IMG/VR virus record: IMGVR_UViG_3300025030_000194
Span: 1-43,847 of that record
DNA length: 43,847 bases
Strand: one strand, 5' to 3'
DNA from: a virus
Position numbers and translations under genes: made by a program
Shown: positions 1 through 7,796 of the stretch, piece by piece
Position numbering within the stretch: the stretch's first letter is position 1
Layout: each line of letters opens with the position of its first letter
Notes under the pieces: model-generated
The model's input: only the letters and a program-made list of their open reading frames with translations
What the model was told of the DNA's origin: nothing
The model's database searches: none

Positions 1-420
1 CTCAAGGATTTCTGCGACCGGATTGCAGGCGGCGAATCTCTCCGCAAGATATGTGCCTGCGAGGACATGCCGGACAAGAAGACCGTGCTGAAGTGGTTGA
101 GGGATAACCCTGAGTTCGTCACCCACTACGCCTGCGCGCGCGAGGCCCAGGCTGACCATATGGCCGAAGAAATCCTTGAGATATCAGACGAATCGCGGCA
201 GGACACGTATATCGACGACGATGGACGGGTGATAACAAATCAGGAGGTTATCGCTCGTTCGAGACTCCGTGTCGATGCCCGTAAATGGCTGGCCAGCAAG
301 ATGGCACCAAAGAAGTACGGGGATAGGTTGGAATTGGCGGGATCGGTCACAACTACACCAATGACAGACGATCAACTTGAGGATAAATTAGCTTCTCTTC
401 TCGCCAAAAATATCACCTGA
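1..420 (+). CDS. terS: Terminase small subunit, 3' part (gene crosses the window ends)
   Basis: The reading frame is open from base 1 and ends at 420. It joins to the start at 43679 when the ends are overlapped, giving a 150-residue protein, a usual size for small terminases. Terminase small subunits bind the packaging site and bring the large subunit to viral DNA. The visible part starts with a helix-turn-helix-like stretch (RIAGGESLRKIC, then a KTVLKWL helix), followed by acidic helices and a KKYGDRLEL segment typical of phage small terminases. The ATG at 67 is internal. Bases 1-10 differ from the equivalent bases at the right end, so the true N-terminus should be taken from the right-end copy. 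The family call is by pattern and by position before terL. Confidence 0.8.
   Translation, partial: LKDFCDRIAGGESLRKICACEDMPDKKTVLKWLRDNPEFVTHYACAREAQADHMAEEILEISDESRQDTYIDDDGRVITNQEVIARSRLRVDARKWLASKMAPKKYGDRLELAGSVTTTPMTDDQLEDKLASLLAKNIT
11..136. repeat. Terminal direct repeat, left copy (126 bp)
   Basis: Bases 11-136 are identical to 43722-43847. The repeat lies inside the terS coding frame. The large terminase looks like the headful type, so this is more likely the overlap of a circular assembly than a T7-style fixed terminal repeat. Bases 1-10 do not match the bases before the right copy. Confidence 0.9.
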
Positions 421-460
421 TATGAGCAAAGGCACTAGCATTATAAGTATCCCTATGGTA

Positions 461-479
461 TATACTACGTGAAATTCAC
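461..479 (+). promoter_or_regulatory. Candidate -10 box and operator before the RHH gene
   Basis: TATACT at 461-466 could be a -10 box, though no good -35 is seen. It is followed by GTGAAATTCAC (469-479), a perfect palindrome around one central A. The same GTGAAAT, also directly after a -10 box, occurs at 2415. A ribbon-helix-helix protein starts 23 bases downstream and is the natural candidate ligand. This is inference. Confidence 0.4.
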
Positions 480-501
480 ATTATACCACAGGAGGAACAC
501 A

Positions 502-636
502 ATGAACGTCACTCTTTCAATGCCAAAGCAGTTTGTGGATAGGTTAAAGTTAGATACAAATAAAACAGGCTTAACTGCTTCAGAGATTGTCCGTCGCGCC
601 CTCGACCAGTATTGGAAAGAGGCGTCAAAATCATGA
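502..636 (+). CDS. Small ribbon-helix-helix (CopG/Arc-like) DNA-binding protein
   Basis: A 44-residue protein with a clear GGAGG ribosome site at 491-495. It fits the RHH pattern: a short beta strand (NVTLSMP, residues 2-8), a helix (KQFVDRLKLD), a turn (TG), and a second helix (TASEIVRRALDQYWK). Such proteins dimerise through the strand and bind short palindromes, often their own promoter. It overlaps the next gene by four bases (ATGA). The region is AT-rich compared with terS and terL, which suggests a later arrival. Function beyond DNA binding is not known. Confidence 0.7.
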   Translation: MNVTLSMPKQFVDRLKLDTNKTGLTASEIVRRALDQYWKEASKS

Positions 637-779
637 AAAATTTACGATACACTGAATATTTAAAGTCGGAGAAATTCCAAGAAATAAAACGGAATGCGGT
701 TTCTTTTCTCGGTGAAGCTTGCCAGCTTTGCAACTCAACGGAAAATATCCACGTTCCATTTAAAACAGGGTACGAATGA
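633..779 (+). pseudogene. Truncated HNH endonuclease remnant
   Basis: A 48-residue frame. Its sequence (YTEYLKSEKFQEIKRNA, then CQLC, then IHVPFKTGYE) matches the first half of phage HNH endonucleases of the type Y-x-x-Y-L-x-S ... C-x-x-C ... V-H-H-x-x-Y-x-x-x-G-x-E. The second half with the catalytic Asn/His and the second zinc-binding pair is missing, because the frame stops in TGA overlapping the ATG of terL. HNH genes commonly sit beside terminase genes in tailed phages. Here only the front half survives, so nuclease activity is unlikely. It could still be a translated peptide coupled to terL. Confidence 0.6.
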
Positions 780-2161
780 GTATGGTAAAAGGACTGACAA
801 GAGCCGAAAAAATAGAGATGATTCAGCTTTTGGAGGAGAAAGCCATGAGAATTGAGCGGGGGAAAATCATCCCTAAATTGGCCTTTCTCTATGCCCCTAT
901 GCGGTACAAGGTGCCAAGGGGAGGCCGGGGCTCTGGTAAATCATGGGAGATAGCCAGAGCGCTAACCAAGCTTGCCGCCGCAAACCCCCTTCTCATTCTT
1001 TGCACTCGCGAAGTCCAACACACTATCAAAGAATCCGTCCACAAGCTTTTATCAGATCAAATCAAGCGGATGGGGTTTGATTCCAGATTCACAATCCTAG
1101 AAAATGAAATTCGCTGCAACGACAACGAGAGCCGGTTTATATTTGCCGGTCTCTCTGATTTGACGGTTGCCAACCTCAAATCATTAGAGGGCGTTGATAT
1201 CGCATGGGTAGAAGAAGGGCAAGCCGTAACAAAGAAATCCTGGGATGTTCTCATACCGACCATACGAAAGGAGAATTGCCCAATTTATGGTGGGGAACAT
1301 TCATCCGAAATATGGTGTAGTTACAACCCTGAACTTGACACCGACGAAACCCACCAACGCTTTACCATCAACCCCCCAGACGATTGCATATCCGTACTCG
1401 TTAATTACTCCGATAATCCGTGGTTTCCGCAAGTGCTGGAAAAAGAGCGACTGCGCTGCAAGCAGAACGACCCTCAAGGCTACGAAAACATCTGGGAAGG
1501 GAAGTGTAAGCCAGCCGTGGTCGGCGCGATCTATTACAACGAAGTCGCCGCCGCTGAAGCTAATGGCCAGATATGCAACGTGCCCTACGACCCACTGTTG
1601 AAGGTCCACGTCGTCTTTGATCTTGGATGGAACGACAGCATGAGCATTTCCCTTGTCCAGAAGGTGCGAAGCGAGATCCGCGTGATTCGATACATCGAGG
1701 AAGATCACAAGACGCTTGACTGGTACAGCGCCGAACTTAAAAACCTTAATTACAACTGGGGCAAATGTTGGCTACCTCATGACGGATTCAGCCGAGACTA
1801 TAAGAGCGGGAAAAGTACCGAGGAGATTCTCAAGGCTCTGGGGTGGGATGTCGCCAGCCGAGAGGAGATTGTCGAGTTAGGGCTTGAAGAGGGAATCAAA
1901 GCGACCCGCCTAACCTTTCGGCAGATATACTTCGACAAGAAGAACACAGAACGGCTGATCCAGTGCGTCAAGAGATACCGCAGGAATATCAACCAACAGA
2001 CGCAAGAGGCCACCACACCCAGGCATGATGAATTCAGCCATGGTGCTGACAACTTGCGGTACATTGCAATAAATGCCGAGAAGATGGAAAACGAGAACGA
2101 TTGGGACGAAGACGAAGACCGCCCATACATCACCGGGCGCAGCCGCACAGGAGGATACTGA
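776..2161 (+). CDS. terL: Terminase large subunit (packaging ATPase/nuclease)
   Basis: A 461-residue protein. It pumps DNA into the prohead and cuts the concatemer. Walker A is GGRGSGKSW at residues 49-57, Walker B is DIAWVEEG at 141-148, and an SYNP coupling-type motif is near 182. The C-terminal RNase H-like nuclease shows FDLGWND (Asp282 and Asp287) and a late DEFSHGADNLRY motif. GGRGSGKS and the order of motifs resemble the Sf6/P22-like and PBSX-like (Terminase_3) families, which package by headful. The start at 776 overlaps the HNH remnant (ATGA), and an in-frame ATG follows at 782. Upstream ribosome site is weak (CAGGG), so translation may be coupled. Confidence 0.92.
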   Translation: MSMVKGLTRAEKIEMIQLLEEKAMRIERGKIIPKLAFLYAPMRYKVPRGGRGSGKSWEIARALTKLAAANPLLILCTREVQHTIKESVHKLLSDQIKRMGFDSRFTILENEIRCNDNESRFIFAGLSDLTVANLKSLEGVDIAWVEEGQAVTKKSWDVLIPTIRKENCPIYGGEHSSEIWCSYNPELDTDETHQRFTINPPDDCISVLVNYSDNPWFPQVLEKERLRCKQNDPQGYENIWEGKCKPAVVGAIYYNEVAAAEANGQICNVPYDPLLKVHVVFDLGWNDSMSISLVQKVRSEIRVIRYIEEDHKTLDWYSAELKNLNYNWGKCWLPHDGFSRDYKSGKSTEEILKALGWDVASREEIVELGLEEGIKATRLTFRQIYFDKKNTERLIQCVKRYRRNINQQTQEATTPRHDEFSHGADNLRYIAINAEKMENENDWDEDEDRPYITGRSRTGGY

Positions 2162-2162
2162 T

Positions 2163-2330
2163 ATGCCCGATTTAAACGAAGAATCTATTTTGAATGCCAT
2201 GAGAGAGATTCATAATACAAAAGGGCTAACAATCAAGCCAAATTTTGCGATAGTGACATACGGAAAAGGTGAAGAGTTTGATTCTGAGCAGATAATGATA
2301 GATCGATTAAAGGGAGTGATGTCGAAATGA
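2163..2330 (+). CDS. Small hypothetical protein between terL and portal
   Basis: A 55-residue protein with a strong AGGAGG site at the end of terL. It is AT-rich and acidic, with a possible beta hairpin (FAIVTYGKGEEFDSE) and a C-terminal helix. I do not recognise a family. The stop overlaps an ATG (2327) of a 22-codon frame that ends at 2395 and has no recognisable content. Both lie in a small AT-rich insert that also carries a promoter. Confidence 0.55.
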   Translation: MPDLNEESILNAMREIHNTKGLTIKPNFAIVTYGKGEEFDSEQIMIDRLKGVMSK

Positions 2331-2386
2331 CCCACGAAACGCCAGAGGACAAACCTTGCAACCAATGGACTACGCACATAAAACTA

Positions 2387-2429
2387 TTGACGTAATTTTA
2401 TTTCTGTGTATTATGTGAAATAATTACAC
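2387..2429 (+). promoter_or_regulatory. Sigma70-type promoter with palindromic operator before the portal gene
   Basis: TTGACG (2387-2392), a 16-bp spacer and TATTAT (2409-2414). The bases right after the -10, GTGAAATAATTACAC (2415-2429), form an imperfect palindrome of seven arm pairs with one mismatch. They share GTGAAAT with the site at 469. A repressor bound here would block transcription initiation. The promoter would serve the portal and head genes. Confidence 0.6.
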
Positions 2430-2459
2430 AACGAGTTACACAGTCGGGAGACTGGACGC

Positions 2460-4583
2460 ATGCAAAAAAACACTAGAGACGATAGCGCGGAAACCTCAAA
2501 CGAGGGCCGCGCTATCTCTTTTTTTGACGTAGCGAACAGACTTATTGCCCGTCACGAGTCAACCAATGTTGCCGAAGACCTGCCGGAAGAGATTCTAACT
2601 AAACTTGGAGAGCAGGTTGTCCGTGACGCCGAGACCGACGACAACAGCCGCAAAGATTGGCTTGACCGCGCTACCGAAGCGATGGACACCGCTCTCCAGA
2701 TCGTTGAAGAAAAGACATTCCCTTGGAAGGGCGCAGCAAACGTCAAATATCCCGTTCTCACCACTGCCGCCCTTCAATTTCACGCCAGAGCCTACGGGGC
2801 CATAATTCCCGGCAAGCAGATCGTCAAGGGGGCAATCACCGGAGCCGATCAAGACGGACAGAAGGCCGCAAGCGCCGACCGCATTGGCCAGCACATGAGT
2901 TATCAACTCATCGAGGAAATGCCAGAATGGGTTGAAGACATGGACCGTATGATGCTGGCCATGCCGATTGAGGGTCACGCATTCAAAAAGACCTACTTCG
3001 ACCCGTCTCTTGGCCGGAATATCTCAGAATGGATACGCCCCATTGATTTGATCGTCAGCAATGCAACCAAGTCTCTTGAAACAGCGCCCCGCATTACACA
3101 TCGTCTTCGCGTTTTCCCTTACCAGATCAAAGAACGCATGAGGGCGGGAATTTACAAAGAATACGACAATATCGTGTCAACGGATGCGGACGAAAAAGAA
3201 GAACAGCAAGAACTTTACGAACAGCATTTTCTTTACGACGCTGACGACGACGGGATAAAAGAGCCGTGGATTGTTACTGTTCACAAGGACAGCAAGAAGG
3301 TTTTACGAATCGTCGCCGGATATGAAGCTGACAGCATCATGGTCAAGTCACAAGGCGATGTAATTCCTCTCACACAGCTAGATCCCCAGTTTATTAAACA
3401 AGCCAAACTCGTCAAGATTGACCGCGAGCAATATTTTACCTCATTTCCTTTCTTGCCATCTCCTGATGGCGGGTTTTATTCCGTAGGATTCGGACAGCTT
3501 GTCGGACCACTCACCGCTGTTATTGACTCCCTTACAAACCAAATACTTGACGCAGCAACTCGACAGAATAACGGTGGCGGATTTTACGACAAAAAGGCAT
3601 TTAAGGGGCCAAAAGGGAATTTGTACTTTGATCCCGGGGAATACAAACCAATCGACGCCCCGACCGGTGGACGCATTCAAGACGCCTTTATCGACCTCCC
3701 CGGTAATGGACCCTCTCAGGTAACTTTTAGCCTTCTTGAAATGCTCCTGTCTGCCGTTAAAGACGTGACGGCGACAAAGGACATCCTGACCGGTGAAGTC
3801 CACGGCGAGACAGCTACGACGACGATGGCGGCGATTGAGCAAGGGTTGAAGGTCTACACCTCAATCTATGGCCGCATCTATCGCTCACTGAAAAAAGAAT
3901 TTAAGCGCCTGTATCGGCTCAACGGGATTTATCTCCAGCCGGAGAGCTATTACACCGTTATGGACACTGGAGAGCAGCAACAAGTGTTCCAGCGAGACTA
4001 TCAGGGCGACGGGACGGACGTGCAGCCCGTTGCCGATCCTTCCGCCTCAACGACGATGCAGAAGATGGCGCGGGCACAATTTGCCATGCAGTTAGCGCAG
4101 GGGAACAACCCCCATGTAAACCTCGCAGGTGCGACGAAGATGATGCTGGAGGCCGCCGACGTGCCCCTTGCTGGCGTGTATGTCGAACAGCCGCCACAAC
4201 AACAAGACCCGCGCATGGAATCTGAAGCCAATTTGAAGCAGGCGCAGGCCGAGAAGACACTTGCAGAGGCACAACTAGCCATAAAAAACATGGAGCTTGT
4301 TACCGCCAATGCGATCAAAGCTCTTGCAGAGGCCGAAGCCAAAGAAGCAGGCACTCAACTCGCTATTTACAAGGCACAGCTCGACCATTTCAACGCAGGA
4401 AGAGAGGAGACCAATGGTCAAGGAGGAAATCGAGGAATGGAAGCGCCACCCGGTGACGGAATGGTATCTCAAGAGACTCAAGGATTACCGCCTGAACTGT
4501 TTGGAGGAGCAGGGGAAATGCTTGGTGGTGGACAACCCCTACAAAACCCAAACCTTGACGGCGCTGAATTTGGGCAGGCTTGA
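2460..4583 (+). CDS. Portal protein
   Basis: A 707-residue protein, close to the size of P22-type portals. The portal forms the dodecameric ring through which DNA enters and leaves the capsid and on which scaffold and tail assemble. The N-terminal part has FPWKGAANVKYPVLTTAALQ (residues 87-106), a stretch typical of phage portals of this type. The core carries the usual SFPFLPSPDGGFYSVG region and a TATKDILTGEVHGET segment. Residues from about 580 onward are a long Ala/Gln/Glu-rich helix, which fits the barrel of long podovirus portals. GGGAG lies ten bases before the ATG. The 3' end overlaps the next gene by 170 bases. Confidence 0.85.
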   Translation: MQKNTRDDSAETSNEGRAISFFDVANRLIARHESTNVAEDLPEEILTKLGEQVVRDAETDDNSRKDWLDRATEAMDTALQIVEEKTFPWKGAANVKYPVLTTAALQFHARAYGAIIPGKQIVKGAITGADQDGQKAASADRIGQHMSYQLIEEMPEWVEDMDRMMLAMPIEGHAFKKTYFDPSLGRNISEWIRPIDLIVSNATKSLETAPRITHRLRVFPYQIKERMRAGIYKEYDNIVSTDADEKEEQQELYEQHFLYDADDDGIKEPWIVTVHKDSKKVLRIVAGYEADSIMVKSQGDVIPLTQLDPQFIKQAKLVKIDREQYFTSFPFLPSPDGGFYSVGFGQLVGPLTAVIDSLTNQILDAATRQNNGGGFYDKKAFKGPKGNLYFDPGEYKPIDAPTGGRIQDAFIDLPGNGPSQVTFSLLEMLLSAVKDVTATKDILTGEVHGETATTTMAAIEQGLKVYTSIYGRIYRSLKKEFKRLYRLNGIYLQPESYYTVMDTGEQQQVFQRDYQGDGTDVQPVADPSASTTMQKMARAQFAMQLAQGNNPHVNLAGATKMMLEAADVPLAGVYVEQPPQQQDPRMESEANLKQAQAEKTLAEAQLAIKNMELVTANAIKALAEAEAKEAGTQLAIYKAQLDHFNAGREETNGQGGNRGMEAPPGDGMVSQETQGLPPELFGGAGEMLGGGQPLQNPNLDGAEFGQA

Positions 4584-4626
4584 GGCAGTAGACGAACTTT
4601 TAACCATCGAGGCAGACAACGACTAA
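4414..4626 (+). CDS. Small head-module protein nested in the portal 3' end
   Basis: A 70-residue protein starting at ATG 4414 after a GGAAGAGAGGAGA ribosome site that itself lies inside the portal gene. It overlaps portal by 170 bases in another frame. It reads as helices (EEIEEWKRHPVTEWYLKRLKD, then LNLGRLEAVDELL), a pattern seen in small proteins after the portal gene in several phages, possibly a portal or scaffold partner. No function is established. Its residue pattern is protein-like in both overlapping frames. Confidence 0.65.
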   Translation: MVKEEIEEWKRHPVTEWYLKRLKDYRLNCLEEQGKCLVVDNPYKTQTLTALNLGRLEAVDELLTIEADND

Positions 4627-4641
4627 CAGAAAGGGCATCAA

Positions 4642-4974
4642 ATGAGTGAGATCGGGATAATTCCGACAGAATACAAGGTATTAGTTGAGTTGATGGCGGA
4701 ATCCGAGCAGACGAAGGGCGGGTTATTTCTCCCACTGTCAACGCTCGATAAACAGGAGATGGCGCGGGAGATCGGGATTTTCAGAGCAGCCGGCGCAATG
4801 GCGTTTAACCTGAACGACCCGACTTCTACCCCTTGGCCTGTTTATCCGAAAGACGGCGACCACGTGTATTTTGACCGTTACGCCGGGACGATCATCAAGA
4901 CCAAAGACGGCAAGAAATACCGCCTTTTGAATGACAAGAACATTGCCGCCATTATCACCACAGAAATCGAGTGA
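4642..4974 (+). CDS. GroES-like co-chaperonin (Cpn10 fold)
   Basis: A 110-residue protein matching the Cpn10 layout: an N-terminal strand IIPTEYKVLVEL (residues 5-16), then a mobile-loop-like segment EQTKGGLFLP where GroES proteins contact GroEL, then a barrel with GDHVYFDRYAGTIIKTKDGKKYRLL and the final DKNIAAII strand. Family members cap GroEL and set the folding chamber, and phage versions such as T4 gp31 allow large capsid proteins to fold. Its place between portal and scaffold fits a role in folding this phage's head proteins. The insert AAGAMAFNLNDPTSTPW in the middle is longer than in bacterial GroES. The ribosome site is weak (AAAGGGC). Confidence 0.8.
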   Translation: MSEIGIIPTEYKVLVELMAESEQTKGGLFLPLSTLDKQEMAREIGIFRAAGAMAFNLNDPTSTPWPVYPKDGDHVYFDRYAGTIIKTKDGKKYRLLNDKNIAAIITTEIE

Positions 4975-4981
4975 GGACATC

Positions 4982-5755
4982 ATGACCGGCGAAAACGACC
5001 AGGTAGAAGCGCTAGAAGTAGTCGAAAAAGCCGCCGCAATGGGGCACATGAACAAAGAAGAATGGACGGCCAAGGGCCGCGACCCTGAGAAATGGCGTCC
5101 GGCCAGCGAATTTGTTGAACGCGGTGAAAACCTCATGCCGATCTTGAAAGAACGGCTGGACCACAGCGTCAAAGAAATGGCCGAAATGAAGCAGACCATG
5201 CAGCAAATGCACAGTCACTTTATGAAAGCCGAAGAGGTTGCAGAGCGCAGAGGGTGGGAGAAGGCAATATCCGAGGTGCAAAAGAAACAACGCGCCGCCG
5301 CCGAGATTGCAGACGTTGAAGAGTTCGACAAGCTCGAAAAAGAGAAGTTTGAGCTTCTTAGCGCCCCGCCTCAAACGCATAATAAAAAGCCGTCCGGTCC
5401 GACTCCTGAGTTTAAGGAGTTCCATGCTAAAAACGAATGGTACGGCAAGGACGAAGAAGCGACGATTTACGCCGACACGATGGGAAACCGCTACCGACAA
5501 AAAAACCCTGAAGCAAGACTCGAAGAAGTCTTTGCTGAGGTTGAAAAGAAAGTACGCCACCGTTTTTCGGAACTATTCACGAATCCACGCAGAGAAGGGG
5601 CTTCGGCTGTAGAAGGTGCAACGGTTCCGATCAAGCGCGGAGGGAAGACGTTTGACGACCTCCCCCGCGAAGCCAAAGACGCCTATGCCCGCTTTGCTAA
5701 GCAGATACCGGGATTCAAAAAAGAGGAATACCTCAAAAACTACGATTGGAGTTAG
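4982..5755 (+). CDS. Scaffolding protein
   Basis: A 257-residue, highly charged and mostly helical protein directly before the capsid cluster. The N-terminus has the motif MNKEEWTAKGRDPEKWRPAS followed by EFVERGENLMPIL, often found in phage scaffolds. The middle (about 60-130) is a Met/Glu/Lys coiled coil, and the C-terminus is a basic helix pair (KQIPGFKKEEYLKNYDW) of the kind that binds coat protein. Scaffolds guide procapsid assembly and are then lost. The ATG at 4982 was chosen because GAGGACATC precedes it, and the longer upstream frame only overlaps the co-chaperonin gene. Confidence 0.7.
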   Translation: MTGENDQVEALEVVEKAAAMGHMNKEEWTAKGRDPEKWRPASEFVERGENLMPILKERLDHSVKEMAEMKQTMQQMHSHFMKAEEVAERRGWEKAISEVQKKQRAAAEIADVEEFDKLEKEKFELLSAPPQTHNKKPSGPTPEFKEFHAKNEWYGKDEEATIYADTMGNRYRQKNPEARLEEVFAEVEKKVRHRFSELFTNPRREGASAVEGATVPIKRGGKTFDDLPREAKDAYARFAKQIPGFKKEEYLKNYDWS

Positions 5756-5759
5756 GACA

Positions 5760-6218
5760 ATGGCGAGACCGAGGAAAGTAGACCGTAAAGACCGCGTGCC
5801 GTTTGGCACCATGAAAAGCAAACTGGCAATGGATGCAGACACTACAAAACGTTATGCCGACGCAGGTAAAGTTTTACGGTGGGTGAATGACGTTGACGGT
5901 GGAACACGAGTCAAACAAGCACAGACCGGAGGTTACGAGTTTTGCACAGCTGCAGGTTCTGAAGTTGCCGGGACGGACACTATCGATGAAGGGAACATGA
6001 TCCGTAAGCACGTGGGGAGTGATGCCAAAGGCCACCCGCAATACGCTTACCTCATGGCGATCGACAAAGAGTTTTATGAGGAAGACAAAGCGGCAAAAGA
6101 GGAAGTCAACAAAAAAGTGGACGATGCGATCAAGGGCGGGACACTCGCCGGAGGTGGCACCGAGAAGATCCCCGGTAAAGGGGAAACGTATATCAAACAG
6201 GCTGATTACCGGCCTTAA
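5760..6218 (+). CDS. Head-module protein of unknown function
   Basis: A 152-residue protein between scaffold and capsid genes. It starts at ATG 5760, five bases after the scaffold stop, behind AGGAC. The pattern VPFGTMKSKLAMD ... KVLRWVNDVDGGTRVKQA ... GGYEF recurs in conserved proteins found just before phage capsid genes. The second half (about 100-135) is a charged helix. A virion or assembly role is likely from position only. Confidence 0.65.
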   Translation: MARPRKVDRKDRVPFGTMKSKLAMDADTTKRYADAGKVLRWVNDVDGGTRVKQAQTGGYEFCTAAGSEVAGTDTIDEGNMIRKHVGSDAKGHPQYAYLMAIDKEFYEEDKAAKEEVNKKVDDAIKGGTLAGGGTEKIPGKGETYIKQADYRP

Positions 6219-6229
6219 AGGAGCCTACC

Positions 6230-6808
6230 GTGGCCAATTTGGACATCCCTAACGGCTTGAAGCCGTACAAAACCCTCAACGGGCATTCGACGGGAGCGGT
6301 CAACCGCTACTTCGTACCCGCCACCGATGGGACCGCCATTTATGTCGGTCAACCCGTCAAACTCGTAGGCAGCGCGACGACTGACGGCGTGCCGCACGTC
6401 ACCGCTATGACTACTACCGCTGACGTAATTGTCGGAGTGGTTGTCGGCGTGGAAATCGAAACCGCTGACAGCACCATGTACCGCGTTGCTTCGACGGCTC
6501 GTTATCTGCTCGTTGCCGATGACCCGCAGCAGGTTTTTGAAGTTCAGTCGGACGGCATCGGCGGCGTCACCGCAGTTGGTGAAGTGGCCGACCTTGTGAC
6601 CATTGCTACCGGATCGACCGTGACCGGACGCAGTTACATCGAAATTGGCAACTCGACCATCACCAACAACGGCGACCAAACCGAAGACGTGATGATTGTC
6701 GGCGTTCCCGTTCGTGCTGACAACGACATCACCATCGCAAACGGTCGCTACCTTGTCCGTCTGCTTAACCATGCGTTTGCCGTCGATAATGACGGTAGCG
6801 GCGTTTAA
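6230..6808 (+). CDS. Capsid-associated structural protein (probable decoration protein)
   Basis: A 192-residue protein with a GTG start at 6230 after AAAGGAG. The sequence is beta-rich: GLKPYKTLNGHSTGAVNRYF, VPATDGTAIYVGQPVKL, GVVVGVE, YLLVADDPQQVFEVQ. This pattern recurs in structural proteins encoded next to capsid genes in many podo- and siphoviruses. There is no signal peptide or membrane segment. Decoration of the capsid surface is the most likely job, but this is inferred from position. Confidence 0.65.
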   Translation: MANLDIPNGLKPYKTLNGHSTGAVNRYFVPATDGTAIYVGQPVKLVGSATTDGVPHVTAMTTTADVIVGVVVGVEIETADSTMYRVASTARYLLVADDPQQVFEVQSDGIGGVTAVGEVADLVTIATGSTVTGRSYIEIGNSTITNNGDQTEDVMIVGVPVRADNDITIANGRYLVRLLNHAFAVDNDGSGV

Positions 6809-6819
6809 GGGAGGCTGAC

Positions 6820-7728
6820 ATGGGCGTAATGACCAGTTCTAACCATCCAAAAGACCTTTGGCCGGGGATCGTTGCCCACTTTGGGCACACGTACACCGAG
6901 CACCAAGAAGAGTTTTCGCAGATTTTCGACAAGGAAAGCTCTGACAAAGCCTACGAGGAGCGGGTCCAGTATACCGGACTTGGTTTGGCTTCTGCCAAAG
7001 CCCAGGCTGCCGCAATCGGCTTTGATGAATCGCAGCAGGGCTACACTTCCCGGATGACCAACGTTACCTATGCGATCGGGGCAATTGTGACCCGCGAAGC
7101 CATTGATGACGGTCAGTATGAAAGCATCGCCAAGCGTCTTTCTAAAGGCATGGCCTTTTCTCTTCGCCAGACGAAAGAGAACATCGGCGCAAACATCTTG
7201 AACCGCGCATTTACCTCCGAGTACAACGGCGGCGACGGTGTTTGTCTGATTAACTCGGCACACCCTGAAACTGGCGGCAACCAGAGCAATGTGATTGCTA
7301 CCGCTGCCGACCTGTCCGAAGCGGCCCTTGAAGACATGCTGATTCAAATCATGCAGGCGCAAAACGCACGCGGCCTGAAGATCAGCCTTGTCGGGCAGAA
7401 GTTGATTGTCCCCCCGGCTCTCATCTTTGAGGCAACCCGCATTCTCAAATCTGCTCTCCAGAGCGGCAACGCCAACAACGATGTCAACGCCCTGAAACAA
7501 ATGGGACTGCTTCCCGGTGGGATCGTCGTCAACCACTATCTGACCGACGCTGACGCTTGGTTTGTGAAGACCAACACGCCGGAAGGTTTGATTTATCAGG
7601 AGCGCCGGTCCTACGAGTTCAAGCAGGACAACGATTTTGACACCGAAAACGCCAAAATGAAAGCGTCCGAGCGTTACACCTTCGGCTGGGCCGACTTCCG
7701 CGCTGTTTATGGTTCGCCGGGAGCGTGA
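6820..7728 (+). CDS. Major capsid protein (HK97 fold, Mu gpT-like)
   Basis: A 302-residue protein, a size normal for Mu gpT-like coat proteins. It shows an N-terminal helical arm (residues 1-50), a central stretch with IGAIVTREAIDDGQY (an E-loop and spine-helix region), FSLRQTKENIGANILNRAF, LIVPPALIFEATRIL, and the C-terminal TFGWADFRAVYGSPGA strand, all typical of the HK97-fold family. GGGAGG precedes the ATG. An endonuclease gene has been inserted directly after it. Confidence 0.85.
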   Translation: MGVMTSSNHPKDLWPGIVAHFGHTYTEHQEEFSQIFDKESSDKAYEERVQYTGLGLASAKAQAAAIGFDESQQGYTSRMTNVTYAIGAIVTREAIDDGQYESIAKRLSKGMAFSLRQTKENIGANILNRAFTSEYNGGDGVCLINSAHPETGGNQSNVIATAADLSEAALEDMLIQIMQAQNARGLKISLVGQKLIVPPALIFEATRILKSALQSGNANNDVNALKQMGLLPGGIVVNHYLTDADAWFVKTNTPEGLIYQERRSYEFKQDNDFDTENAKMKASERYTFGWADFRAVYGSPGA

Positions 7729-7740
7729 GAATAAAAACTA

Positions 7741-7796
7741 TACTGTCCGACCATGTTGTGTTAACTTAGGTTAAACATAAACATGGGAGGACAGTA
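7741..7796 (+). promoter_or_regulatory. RNA hairpin that hides the ribosome site of the endonuclease gene
   Basis: In the RNA, TACTGTCC (7741-7748) pairs with GGACAGTA (7789-7796), CCATGTT (7751-7757) with AACATGG (7780-7786), and TTAAC (7761-7765) with GTTAA (7770-7774), leaving a TTAG loop. The ribosome site GGGAGG (7785-7790) and the A of the ATG at 7796 lie in the 3' arm, so translation should be blocked when the whole stem forms. T4 homing endonuclease genes are known to use such hairpins so that read-through transcripts are silent. Confidence 0.8.

Noticed and set aside
11-136. T7-like fixed direct terminal repeat
   Set aside because: The repeat is inside the terS coding sequence and the large terminase looks like the headful type, so a circular overlap is more likely.
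1245-1601. Frames of over 100 codons inside terL on both strands
   Set aside because: They are shadows of terL, with no ribosome site and no protein-like pattern.
2327-2395. 22-codon frame after the small gene following terL
   Set aside because: Short, overlaps the -35 of the portal promoter and has no pattern; mentioned only as a possible peptide.
5012-5560. 182-codon antisense frame opposite the scaffold gene
   Set aside because: Phe/Leu-rich reverse reading of a charged helical protein; no start context.
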